In this document: positions 26,083 to 37,578 of the stretch, one piece after another | Position numbering within the stretch: position 1 is the stretch's first letter | Layout: each line of letters starts with the position of its first letter | Position numbers and translations under genes: made by a program | Notes under the pieces: generated by a model | The model's database searches: none | What the model was told of the DNA's origin: nothing | Seen by the model: the letters and a program-made list of their open reading frames with translations, nothing else | Source: Paramecium pentaurelia | Lineage: Eukaryota; Ciliophora; Oligohymenophorea; Peniculida; Parameciidae | Assembly: GCA_905183005.1 (NCBI GenBank) | Contig: CAJJDO010000075.1 | Coordinates: 400,649 to 464,648, forward strand | Length of the DNA stretch: 64,000 nucleotides | Direction: 5' to 3'

Positions 26083-26780
26083 ATAATATAATCATATAAA
26101 TTCATAGGTATTTCTTTTGAATATGAATGCATTTTCGATTAGTTATTGATTAATTTCACATCTTTCACTTTATTGATTAATGACAATTTAATTGTATTAT
26201 TCACTGTCTCTTTTATTTTTTGGCTCTGATTTTCTAGAAAATTTATCTTCTCTTTAAAACAGCCTTTGATAAAAATAAGCCAAAAATTATTTTTATGAAA
26301 GAAATCTTTCACAATATTCATTACTTAAATAGAAATAGCCAATGGAAAATACCATTCTAAATCTCTAATAATATATTTTTAATGTGAAAATAAGATTAAA
26401 AGAATAACTCTTGGTTTCTAATTCTAAAAATTTTGAATATCTTTTCATGTTTTCATTCATCGTTTTTTCAAATGACCCAAAGATATTACATCTTAAGATT
26501 CTTATCAATATATTTTAATTTTTTTATTTAAAAAGCGATAAAAAATTTAATAAATATTTAAATTTTTTTATTTAAGTCTCTCAACTATAGAATTCAATTA
26601 GAACCATTTTATAACAGAATAATAACAAAATCAAATGAGAGTTTTGGCAAAACTCTTACGAAAGTTACAATTTGTAGAATATTGTAACAACTGATCAAGT
26701 CAAAAAATTTTATCATCATCAGGTTCCAACTTTATAATTTATTTTAAATAATAATTATTTTCTCATATAGGATTTGGTCT
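26083..26780. other. Intergenic region with a short perfect hairpin
   Basis: No confident gene. A minus-strand frame at 26139-26321 is Lys/Asn-rich and probably a chance ORF. At 26638-26656 two 8-nt arms (AGAGTTTT/AAAACTCT) flank GGC. In a eukaryote this is not a standard terminator and may be incidental. Confidence 0.4.
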
Positions 26781-27251
26781 TCATAATTTGATTTCAAATT
26801 ACGAATTATTTATTTTCCAATATATTTTATCAAATCTTAATTTTAGGGGATCTATAATTTATTATAAAAAAGAATAAAATACAAATATATGTCTGTTATT
26901 CAAACTCAACATTATGATAAAAGCGAAAACAAATAATAATATTCTACTCTTATTCTGTAAATACTTTCTGAAAAATTGTATATACTGAAATAAAATATTT
27001 GTCAAAAACACATCAAGTTTATTTAAAAAAGTTGCTATAGCCACATCATCAGCATATGCAAATATCTTAGTCCATCTTAACTAATTGAATGTTAAATCCT
27101 TTTCCACATTTTTTCTCCTTATCTTTCTACTAAGCATTTTTAATCTAACTTTTCTTTAAAGCTCCTCAATTAATTAATCAAAGTATATATCAAATAAGAA
27201 AGGAGCCAGCATCGATCCTTGATGAACCCCATTCTAGAAGTATTATTATTT
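26781..27251 (-). mobile_element. reverse transcriptase fragment of a non-LTR (LINE-like) retrotransposon
   Basis: This open frame of 156 codons plus stop lacks an initiator ATG. In order it has HQGSMLAPFLFDIYFD (27172-27224 region; the QG...P...LF...IY motif before the active site), FAYADDVAIA with the catalytic Tyr-Ala-Asp-Asp at 27045-27056, and NKSRILLF, matching the Lys-rich segment that follows in LINE-type enzymes. A possible first catalytic motif (LVDIGALFDMK) sits about 20 codons upstream in another frame, far closer to the QG motif than in intact enzymes, which suggests an internal deletion plus frameshift. No endonuclease or gag-like frame was found nearby. This is a dead fragment. 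Confidence 0.8.
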
Positions 27252-29050
27252 TCATATCAAATAAGGCACCAATATCTACAAGAATAAATATGACTACTTT
27301 ATATATTCATTCCATTTATTGGCAAAGGAAATATCTTCAAAGATCAAATACCATTAAATCCAACTATCTAGAACATAAATAGTAATAAATAAATTAAATA
27401 ATGTTCATTAAGAATTAAGAATTGCAGATGAAGCATATAATTGTATTTAGATATCATAAAGGCAAATATAAAAACATCATTATTTCTACCAATTCTATGG
27501 CAACGATAAAATGAAAATGTTGACTTAAATATAAACAAGCCCATAAAGACAAGTTTAATTACAACCTAATGAGGAAAACAAAAAAAAACAGCTGCTAATC
27601 CATTTTATTTAAATATAAATCAATTATTTTACTTATTAACAGTATAATTTAAATATTTATAAATAAAGTCAAATATATGTTTAAAGATTAAATAATTGCT
27701 TTTTATCAAATTCTTCATATTCAATTATCATTTGAGACAATTCTAGTTATATAAAAAAAGTTTTTATGAATTTGTAATTCTTTTGAATTATTCTAAAACT
27801 CAGTCTTTTTAATATGAGCAAGCATGCATTCTTGTTGAAAGTAGAAAATTTTAGTAATCCTCCTAAGTTGAGATTGCTGTGTGACAAAGATATTGATATT
27901 CATTTGTTTCAATTTTCATTGATTTTTGATGTGATCCATATAAAAATAATATTTTCAGGTTTTCATATAGAATGCTCATAGATTTTAGGTATTCAATTTT
28001 TGGATCTTAAGATTAATAGTAAATTTTGGCTTTTACTTAAGATTGTTGCTATTGAATTAGAATAATAGTTTATAAAATGTAGTTTACTCTTTATCTACCC
28101 AATATAATTCTGCAGATTATTTATATATTGGAAATATTTTTTGATATTACAACATACTTATTCTACATAGATATCATTAATCAATTTATCCAAATAATTA
28201 ATGAAATCAAAAAATTTCATTAATTCCTTCATAGTTAGGTGTTCTTGGATCTGGGAGTTGACTATACGGTTTTCTAAATCTTTGTTTTCTCTCCTTATTT
28301 TGATAAGAAAAATTACATTTGATTATTTGAAAAATTAATAATGATCATTAAGGGAAAATTTTTATTTATGTAAAAATTTACCTTCTAACTTCTATTCAAT
28401 TATTGTATAAAATTCCACCTAAATGTTATATTTTTGACATATAAAGTGAATAGAAACTGAAGGAAAAATTATTATTAAAGAGTTTACATATAAAGAAACT
28501 TTAAATAGAGATGGATAATTGGGTGAATATATAGATATATTTTAGAAGATTTTCTGGTTGTTTAGAATAAACTCAGATAAAAAAATCAGTTAAACGTAGA
28601 TTATATGCAAAACATATGAAATAATCTCAATCTCAGCATTTAAGTTCATAAAAGGATTTTGAAGAGAATTAAACTGTTATAGATTTAGAAATATTATTTT
28701 AGTTTAAAATTGCTTTTTTATATTAAATTATCCATTGATATACCTTTATAGAATTAAAGAGTATATAAATCATTATAAAATTACAATTTTAGGAGTTTCT
28801 CCATAAAATTATTGCTTTTAATTTAAATTTAATTTAGATTTAAAGTCAACCAATATTTTTTTGTAATTTATGGAAACTAAAACCAAATGAACTAAATTTA
28901 TATATCTAGTGTGTTACAATATACATTCATACTGCTAATTAAAAGTATTAGAGTATTAATTTAAAAAATAAATGATTCACCTTAATATTATTTTAAGGTA
29001 TTGCCCAAAACTTTTCACTTTTAGATTAATCAGATGAAGTTTTTCTTTTT
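27252..29050. other. No recognised gene; first copy of an assembly overlap
   Basis: This is AT-rich sequence without identifiable coding domains apart from possible retroelement remnants just upstream of the reverse transcriptase fragment (27252-27500, -). Positions 28028-29050 match 29052-30040 except for two TA-associated indels. Confidence 0.45.
28678..28728. other. 51-bp TA-bounded segment absent from the second copy (IES-like)
   Basis: The segment begins TATAGATTTA and is followed by TA, so removing it leaves a single TA. It is missing from the otherwise matching copy at about 29702. Paramecium IESs are cut between TA dinucleotides with the loose end consensus TAYAGYNR; the left end partly fits (TATAG), the right end poorly. 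Confidence 0.5.
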
Positions 29051-29051
29051 N
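29051..29051. other. Single-N contig junction with variant copies
   Basis: 28028-29050 and 29052-30040 are the same locus. The offset is 1024 before the variant site and 990 after it, owing to a 51-bp segment present only in the first copy and a 17-bp segment present only in the second. Confidence 0.9.
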
Positions 29052-31800
29052 GGCTTTTACTTAAGATTGTTGCTATTGAATTAGAATAATAGTTTATAAA
29101 ATGTAGTTTACTCTTTATCTACCCAATATAATTCTGCAGATTATTTATATATTGGAAATATTTTTTGATATTACAACATACTTATTCTACATAGATATCA
29201 TTAATCAATTTATCCAAATAATTAATGAAATCAAAAAATTTCATTAATTCCTTCATAGTTAGGTGTTCTTGGATCTGGGAGTTGACTATACGGTTTTCTA
29301 AATCTTTGTTTTCTCTCCTTATTTTGATAAGAAAAATTACATTTGATTATTTGAAAAATTAATAATGATCATTAAGGGAAAATTTTTATTTATGTAAAAA
29401 TTTACCTTCTAACTTCTATTCAATTATTGTATAAAATTCCACCTAAATGTTATATTTTTGACATATAAAGTGAATAGAAACTGAAGGAAAAATTATTATT
29501 AAAGAGTTTACATATAAAGAAACTTTAAATAGAGATGGATAATTGGGTGAATATATAGATATATTTTAGAAGATTTTCTGGTTGTTTAGAATAAACTCAG
29601 ATAAAAAAATCAGTTAAACGTAGATTATATGCAAAACATATGAAATAATCTCAATCTCAGCATTTAAGTTCATAAAAGGATTTTGAAGAGAATTAAACTG
29701 TTATCCATTGATATTTTGACTTAAACAATATACCTTTATAGAATTAAAGAGTATATAAATCATTATAAAATTACAATTTTAGGAGTTTCTCCATAAAATT
29801 ATTGCTTTTAATTTAAATTTAATTTAGATTTAAAGTCAACCAATATTTTTTTGTAATTTATGGAAACTAAAACCAAATGAACTAAATTTATATATCTAGT
29901 GTGTTACAATATACATTCATACTGCTAATTAAAAGTATTAGAGTATTAATTTAAAAAATAAATGATTCACCTTAATATTATTTTAAGGTATTGCCCAAAA
30001 CTTTTCACTTTTAGATTAATCAGATGAAGTTTTTCTTTTTATTAATTTTAGAATTCGATTATTATATTCTGATTTTAAATAATATAATAGATTACTAAAC
30101 TTAATTTTTATTTGAAGAGATATAATATCGATCAATCATCTTTATGATTTTCATTTTCAAATTGAATTTAACTTTATTATCGTTTTATTACTTGGAAATA
30201 ATATAATCATGCTTTTTGGACTTGAAAGTGAACTACTTGTTCAATAATCAATATATATATATATATAGACACTATGCTTATTTATAATTATGGATTTATA
30301 AACTTAGACTTTGGGTTATGTTATATGGAAGAAAAATATTGTAAAAACTGTCTTTAAAATTTATTATACATTTCTACTATTTTGAATTGTGCTATTTTTC
30401 AATATTAGAATAAATTTATTTTATGAATAGCTAAATACTCGTAAATCCAATATGTATTATGTATGAATGAACCTTTTTTAAGTTTTATAAATTTTTAGCA
30501 AACATCCCTAAATCAATTTGCAAGCTTGGCAAATCATTTATAAAAGAACTTAATGTTATCTTATTTGACAATTACTAATTATATAATAGATCTATATGCT
30601 AATATCTCCCAAAAACAAAAATTAATTTCATATTAATACAAAACTGCAAATTGAAATCAGTAAAAAATATACAATATCATATTGTTATCTTGAAAATAAA
30701 TCTAAGACATTTTTTTATATGCCTTAATTGAATTTAAATGCTAAGTTATAAACCATCCTTTTTTGCATTAATAAATTTTCACATAAGTTAAATTAAAATG
30801 GAATCTATCTAATTAATTTTAATGATAAACTTAGTTCATCAGAAGAAAAGTAAGCCAATAAGTTTATTTAATACATGAATCATCTGTAAACATATTAATA
30901 AACTAAGTATTTGTAACCAAATTCTCCTATTCCTATCTATTTAATTTAAAATGATTAAATAAATTAGAAAGATAATAAACCATTTATAATTTAACAAATT
31001 CAAATCATCTAAATATATTATGAATTTCTTTATACTAGAAGAATCAACATTATTCTTGAAAAGTCAAATTAAATAGGAATATTCTAAATTATCAATAAGA
31101 TAAATATATAAATACTACCTTCAAAAATTTTAGATGATTTCGAAATAATCTATAGATAAATGAATTAATATATTTTAGATTTATTTATTCTCGTTATACA
31201 TGAAAATGATAGAATTATCTACATCAAATATTTCATTACAATAATTCATAATCTTAAATCAAGCTGTAGATATTAATCTTACATATTTCATGAAATTTAA
31301 ATTATCTAAAGGTTTCTTATTTAATTTTATAACTTTAGAATACATGAGTTGCTAATATTAGTTAGTTTTTAAAATGGAGCATTTTAAAAACTTAGTAAAG
31401 ATCTCAGAATATCATTTCCTTTATTTTTTAATTTAATTTAAAAATTGCTTATTTTTATGATAAATAAAATAGAGCTTATATATTTAAATTATCTAAAAAT
31501 ATAAATAATAAAATATTTAAAAGTATAATAATATTAGATTATTTAATAATTATTTTTATTATTTCTAGTATAATTAGTTGCATGTTATAAAATTTTATTG
31601 AAAACTATTGGAAACAAATCTAGTTTTTAGGTTTAATTTGAAAAATTAAAATAATACTTATTAAAGTATATCAATTTAACTTTGAAAATATTATGACTTT
31701 AATAATGTAGTTCTAATTCATCTTTATTTATAAATAATCATTTTATTACTTTAAATGCACTACGACAACCCTTATAAATTCTAAAGTATATCGAAAAAAA
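29052..31800. other. AT-rich, no recognised gene
   Basis: I could not identify any domain or convincing exon chain on either strand. A short (AT)n tract lies at about 30250-30266. Confidence 0.45.
29712..29728. other. 17-bp TA-flanked segment absent from the first copy
   Basis: The segment starts with TA and is followed by TA. It lies 8 bp after the site of the 51-bp difference. It is too short for a normal IES (about 26 bp minimum), so it may be the residue of alternative boundary use. Confidence 0.5.
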
Positions 31801-31810
31801 ACAAATCCCG

Positions 31811-32390
31811 TCAGTAATATCCCATCTTTTGTTGATTAATTTCATTTGATGAATGTGTAGGATTTTTATATTTCCTTTCTACGCTCGAATACTGTTCATA
31901 GCTAAATTAAAAAGAAATCTTATAGTCTTAACGTTGAGGTTAATTTCTTAGTAAACACGTGCTAAGCTATAAATGAAGCATCAGTAATATTCTTAAAGAG
32001 GGGACAGAGAAACGAGGAAAATATCCTCCTGGAAGCTCTTATATAAATTTTTTATCTATACTTTTCACCATAACATTTAATTAAGTTGCAAACCTTTTCT
32101 AAAGTAATTCACTACATTAAGCCTTTTAAATTGCAGTTGTAATTTTTTTCATGAATTAATTATTAATTGAAAAACTAATTCTCTCATTAAGGAATCTGTT
32201 CTAGAGCTTCATAATAAGGGCAAATAAATGATTTAAGTAGAAACTACTCATTTTGCTCCTCCTATGATGAAAATCTATTTTTGAATTCACTTAGGTTTCT
32301 TTGTGGATTGCTTATTATTATGATCCTTATTTCAAGTGTCCTCTATTCTTTTGTCCATTTTAATGTGAAAACATGAGCTTCAATTCGCAT
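31811..32390 (-). pseudogene. hypothetical protein with in-frame TGA stops
   Basis: ATG at 32390 opens 68 residues with good protein character (MRIEAHVFTLKWTKEQRTLE ... FICPYYEALEQIPQ) up to TGA at 32184-32186. The same frame continues to about 31900 with coding-like content (CNLIKCYGEKYRQKIYIRAS; LFKNITDASFIAQHVF) broken by further TGA codons. A competing frame is open down to 31811. I recognise no family. It could be a decayed gene, or a gene with introns I placed wrongly. Confidence 0.35.
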
Positions 32391-32779
32391 TCATAATCCT
32401 AAAATAATAACAATAAATAGTTTAAATTATCCTACATTCCTATTTATTCATTTCATTTAATACTTTTTCTCTACAATTTAAAACCTAGAATTTTTATTTA
32501 TTTTAGGATTTCATTATGTCTATATAGTTTTATTTCATTTTATTCATAATCTAAATTAATTAATTAGAATTCACTTTCTTTTTGATTACAAAAGAAATAA
32601 ATTAAAGAAGAAAACAATAACCATTACATATTTCCATTATAAAATTTTTTTCATAAATTACCTACTTTCAGCAGTATATCAATAAATTACCAATTATTCT
32701 GATAGAATTAAAATTAATAAATATAATGATAAAATTATCTATTAAATTTGATACTAATTACTTAAATTCATTTATTTTA

Positions 32780-33968
32780 TCATTTTGAATAGTTTGGAAT
32801 AGACCTTTTTACATTTAAGCATACATTATCTTTTTATAAATATATTGCTTTTTCACGATTTCTCTGAGCTTCTTTGTAATTTTAAAAATCTGTTAAACAT
32901 TTTCCTTTAAATTACAATAATAAATACCTTTTAAGTTAAGTGATGAAGCATGCTATCGGTTAATGGAGAGTGCTTAATCAAATAATCCTATAGATTTTTC
33001 GTATTACTACATTAATCTTAAGCATTCGCCTATATATATAACTATGAATCAATCTACCTTTAGAGCATAAGGATTCAATATGCTTAGGATCAATGGCTAA
33101 AGCTTAGTCTAACCAAATGATAGCTTTATCATTTTTTCTTTATCTTAATAAACAAAAACCTAATAATTACATTAGAATTAATCTACCTTTACTCCATAAT
33201 AAATTAACATTTTCGGATCTAGAGCTAATTCTTAGTCTAACTAATTAATTGCACTTTCATATTTATCTAATCTTGATAAACATTCACCTAATAATTATCT
33301 GTTATTCTCACCTTAACACCATAAAGATAAATTGTTATTAGGATCTGATTATAAAGATTTCTTTAATATTTATATAGCCTCTCTGTATTTATCATCCAAA
33401 TATAATTAAAATCCTATGATATTATAATGATAGGACAACCTTGATCATAGAGCTCTTTCGATAGTTTAATATCTTTATCATCAATTTTATCATAATTTAT
33501 AGATAATAATTATAACTATTGATGTAAACTACCAAAAGTTTGAGTTAATTGGTTAGACTATTCTTAAATGATATGAATGATTGATTATTTATATTCAGGG
33601 AATTCAAAGGTTGATTTTAAAAAATCATTCACTTATTATGAATTAAGATTTTCTAATCTTTCTTTTAATAATGAATATTTATTTTTGATTCCATTTTTTA
33701 ATTATGAAAATGATTGATTCACACTTTTCATAAGTGTATTAAGATTATCAATCAAATTATCACATTATTTATTTTAATTCTCAATGAATGCTACAATAGT
33801 ATTAATTTTTTAAACATCATCAATATGAGATTTATGACTTCCTTTTTTAATACAATTGAAACAATTTAGTCTGAGTTCTGTGCAAAACTTATTGTAACAA
33901 ACCATATCTACATCCTCCTAATGACATTGTTGTTAACATTATAATTTTGTATTCAATTGCTATCTCAT
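32780..33968 (-). CDS. B-box-like/TPR protein, one TPR per exon, one frameshift
   Basis: Exons are complement(32780-32904, 32928-33029, 33058-33159, 33187-33287, 33312-33413, 33440-33968), with introns of 23-28 nt. Exon 1 (529 nt) begins MRQQLNTKLQ and carries a Cys/His zinc-binding-like motif (VCYNKFC, LNCFNC, SHKSHIDD) then a coiled-coil region. Exons 2-5 each encode one 34-residue tetratricopeptide repeat (102 nt, phase 1); exon 6 encodes the C-terminus (KEAQRNREKAIYL). Exon 3 is 101 nt: one base is missing around 33211-33217, shifting the frame where ALDPENVNLLW is expected. Corrected, the protein would be 353 residues. This is either a sequence error or an early pseudogene. TPRs bind peptide partners; role unknown. 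It is the small paralogue of the gene at 37579. Confidence 0.8.
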
Positions 33969-34272
33969 GTTTTTATATTTAAAAATGTTATTTATAGATC
34001 TTAAAATCCACTTTTAAATACCCATAATTCTATTAAGATTTTATTTATAAATATTCTTATTTATGTAATTGTAATATTAAATAAATGTAAATAATAAGTT
34101 TTATTTATGTCTGTATTAATTATTATAAATGAATTCAAATTAAAACATATATCTTAATTATTTAAATATCTAATTACTCACTATATATAGAACATTTGAT
34201 TAAGAAAAATTAAATTCCTGAAAAACATAATTTGTTTATGGGATAATAATTATAGTATATATTGTGAAAAAA
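33969..34272. promoter_or_regulatory. Divergent intergenic region
   Basis: About 300 bp of AT-rich DNA separate the start of the TPR gene (-) from the start of the surface-antigen-like frame (+). It is the presumed promoter space of both. No defined motif can be read. Confidence 0.3.
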
Positions 34273-36901
34273 ATGTGTTAATCAACAAAAGAAGGTAATA
34301 CTAATAATTTAATAGTAACAGATGAAGAAGTGACTCAAAATGGTTGTTAAGCATTCTTGAAAGATAAGGAGAAAAATCTTTTTGTATTTTTGAAACAGAA
34401 AATAATTTTTTGTGCTCGATTATTACCAAAAATTCGAAGTGGTTTAGGTGAACTGTCTTATTAATGTTTTGAAAATTGTTAATTCAGCCCTTTAAAATAT
34501 TAAAATGTTTTTTGGTATGCTACAACATCAAAATGTATAGATGGAAATATATGTGTAAACATAGATCAGACTAACATTGTTGATTGCACTAATGCTATAA
34601 GAAATTTATAATTAATTCTGATCTAATGATAGTAAAGCGAAATTTAGAGAATATGATGCAAAAAATAAATGTGAACATGTTAATGGTTTACCAAGTGTAT
34701 GGATAGTACAGAAAGACAAAAATATAATGATGTGCATGCTTAATTTATAAAAAATTATTTTTTATGCCAAAGAGCCAAATCTTTTACTCTAATTCAGGCA
34801 CTAATTCTGATTCAACTAAAAAATTGTTGTGAAATTTTGGGATGTAGGAATTTGTACAGTCCAAATAGGTGAAGATTTCAAAAAATAGGCAGGATGTATT
34901 AATTTATGTGTTTACTAAGATTATAAAGTACTTGTTTAGTGTAAGATTAATTTTTCAAAAGAAAGACTGTGAATGGATTTTAGCAGAAACACTTAATAAA
35001 TATGATGATAAGGCTTGCTAATCCTGCTGCCTAATTGTTTAAAAAAATAATAAATTTATATATGGTTGGTTATTGTACTTTAGCAGTTAAAACAATAAAG
35101 ATAGGATGATGATGGAACGAATAGAACAAAGTATAGCACTATAACATTATAAATTATTATAGGAATTATAGAACCAAAATATAAAGATGCATGCTGTTTA
35201 TAAGTTTAAACTTTCAATATGGAAATACTACTGATCTTTAATGCATAGTCAATTAGGATAATAAAGAACGAGTTCCTGTTCCAGAAACCTGTTAGGGAAT
35301 GAGTAGATGATAGTGCTTTGATTTTGACGCCATATCAAGTAAATGTAATCAGTTTGAAATTTCTAGTACTGGATCATGTGCTACTAGAACTTGAGAGAAA
35401 GCAGTCATTTCCTGCAACCTCTTCTGATATATCTGGCAATGCTTGTGAATAGATTGTTTCTACTGATATATTTAAATCAGCTTATTGTGTTAGTCGAATA
35501 TGCAAATCAGCACTAAAAGATTACACTTCTTAAAGTTAGTGCTTAAATACTTCAGCCCTACTTGGAATATTTATTAAGGTTATAGTTGTGTTAAAATAAG
35601 TACATATTTAGCAGCCAAAGTTACAACTACTTTAATTTTGATGAATACATATCAATTTGTAGAAACCAAGAATTAAAAGATGCTTCTGATAAAACTTAAG
35701 CTGCTTTTCAGAGTCCAACTGATAAAAACTTTAAATTCAAATGTAAAGCTGATTCAAGTAATAAATATTTTGATGTGTAAAAATGTTCTTGAAGCAGGTT
35801 GTGTTTAAGAAACCATGACTGTTTGATTATTCTAATACTAATGATGGTTCTAATAAAGCATGTTTCTTTTATGATTCATGTAGTCTTGATTGGGATAACG
35901 ATCGGCACCAAAAATTGCTAATAATGTATTGGTATTATACATCATGTGTCAAAAATAATTTCAATAGAGGATGTATGATTTAGTTTTTTTCCTGAATTCA
36001 CTACCTATGGAACATAGTCATATAATAATTAGCTGCATGATCAATATATGTAAAACCTATAGTGCATGCTCATCACATGTATAACTGGAGGTACAAGTTT
36101 TATTATAAAGGATTCATATGTTAAGTATAAATAAATTAAAATGGAATACCTCAATTCTCAACAAACATCTCAAGCATTAACTCAATCGGAACTGAAAGTT
36201 TTTTTTTAATTGGTAGAATTTATTTTGATAATTAAATATTATAATATTTGTATTATTTTATAAATTATTTCAATAATACTTGTGGAGAAGTTTCAACTTG
36301 TAGAGTTAAAAATTTAATGTCACTACTGGTGTACTGGAGGTGCTTCTATAGCAGCTTATAGTATTATTAATACTTAAATTACTGATGGAACCAAGCCTAT
36401 TACTATGTTTGGAAAGAAACTAAAATAACAGTAAATTGCTCATTTATGAAATATTGCTAAGTTGGTTTTATAGATCAATATGCTTGTCAAGCAGCCTCCA
36501 ATAGATGTAAATGGACATCTGATACGAATATTGCTAAGCTTTTGTATTGATATAAAGTTAGATTAAATAATAAATGTTCGTCATTAAAATTGTTTTAGTA
36601 TAGAGTTCCATCTACTATACAAATCAATTTTCTAAATAGACAAAAGACTGAAATAAGATTTTGTCCAAAAAATTGTATCATAAAAATGATTTAGAATTTT
36701 AGATACAATATCATCATCATAAAATGAAACTTATTAAATGTATTAGAATTTCAAGTTTCTTTAATGAGATTATTTAATCTAGATCCTTCTTATTAAACTA
36801 TATTAGAATATAATGGCATAATTGTAGCAATTTTATTCTGTAATTTATTATTAGTAATATATATTTTTTAAAAAGATGTTTTCATTAAATCAAACTGTTG
36901 A
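34273..36901 (+). pseudogene. cysteine-rich surface-antigen-like protein, frameshifted
   Basis: From ATG 34273 the first about 115 codons are open and become cysteine-rich (SYQCFENCQF, DGNICVNIDQ, VDCTNAIRNL). Further pieces follow in changing frames to about 36550, with Cys spacing, Gly/Ser/Thr content and W-after-C motifs like Paramecium surface antigen domains (ACQAASNRCKWTSDTN; KSAYCVSRICKSALKDY). The 3' end encodes a single hydrophobic helix (NGIIVAILFCNLLLVIYIF) and stops at TGA 36899-36901. Multiple frame changes lack splice signals, so the gene is broken. Such proteins normally coat the cell surface and cilia, usually one type expressed at a time; this would be a silent copy. The C-terminal helix suggests a membrane-anchored relative of the classical GPI-anchored antigens. 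Confidence 0.65.
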
Positions 36902-37578
36902 TAAAATTGTGAAACTAATTAATGGAAAAATTAATAAAATATCAAACTTCATCTTCTAGAATGAGAGAGATTTAGTTGATTTTAAACCTATCTTATCATT
37001 GATCCTAAACTCTCTTATTTACTATATTATTTCACCTCTTAAAGTTAACATTACTTGAGTCACTGCTAAAAGTTTAATTTTTTTTCATTCAAGACAACAC
37101 TCTAATTAACTCATTTCTATTTTCAAAAATATTTTACCTTATGACTTAATTAATTTCCATTCGATTTTTAGATGGTAATTAATTAAATCATAGGGAATTA
37201 GTTCTTCAGAATATAATTACAACTAATAGATTTAAGTATCTATAGAAAATAAGGGGGAAAAAAGTAGAATAAAATAATGATTCCATTTTTTGAAAAAGGA
37301 AGTTTTCTTATTTCTTCGAAAGATATTATTATTAAAATATATTCATTGATATTAATCTTTAGATTAGAAATTTGAATAAAATATTTATTTCATATACTTA
37401 GAGATTATTAATTATAAATATGATAATCTTACTCATAAATAATTTCATACTTATTAATAAAACTAAAAATAAAATAATTTATTTAATAAATTATTAAACA
37501 TTAAAAATCTTTATTATTATATAATTCAATTTAAATAGGAGGGTGATTAATAAACACTTTAATAATAAATATTAATAT
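36902..37578. other. Intergenic, AT-rich
   Basis: No gene was recognised between the surface-antigen-like pseudogene and the TPR gene. Both point to the plus strand, so this holds the presumed promoter of the TPR gene. Confidence 0.45.

Noticed and set aside
25854..26132. Minus-strand 92-codon frame
   Set aside because: It is antisense to the last MORN_2 exons; its Pro/His-rich text is the complement of the repeat codons.
26638..26656. Hairpin with 8-nt arms read as a bacterial-type terminator
   Set aside because: The DNA is eukaryotic; there is no operon context and no functional basis.
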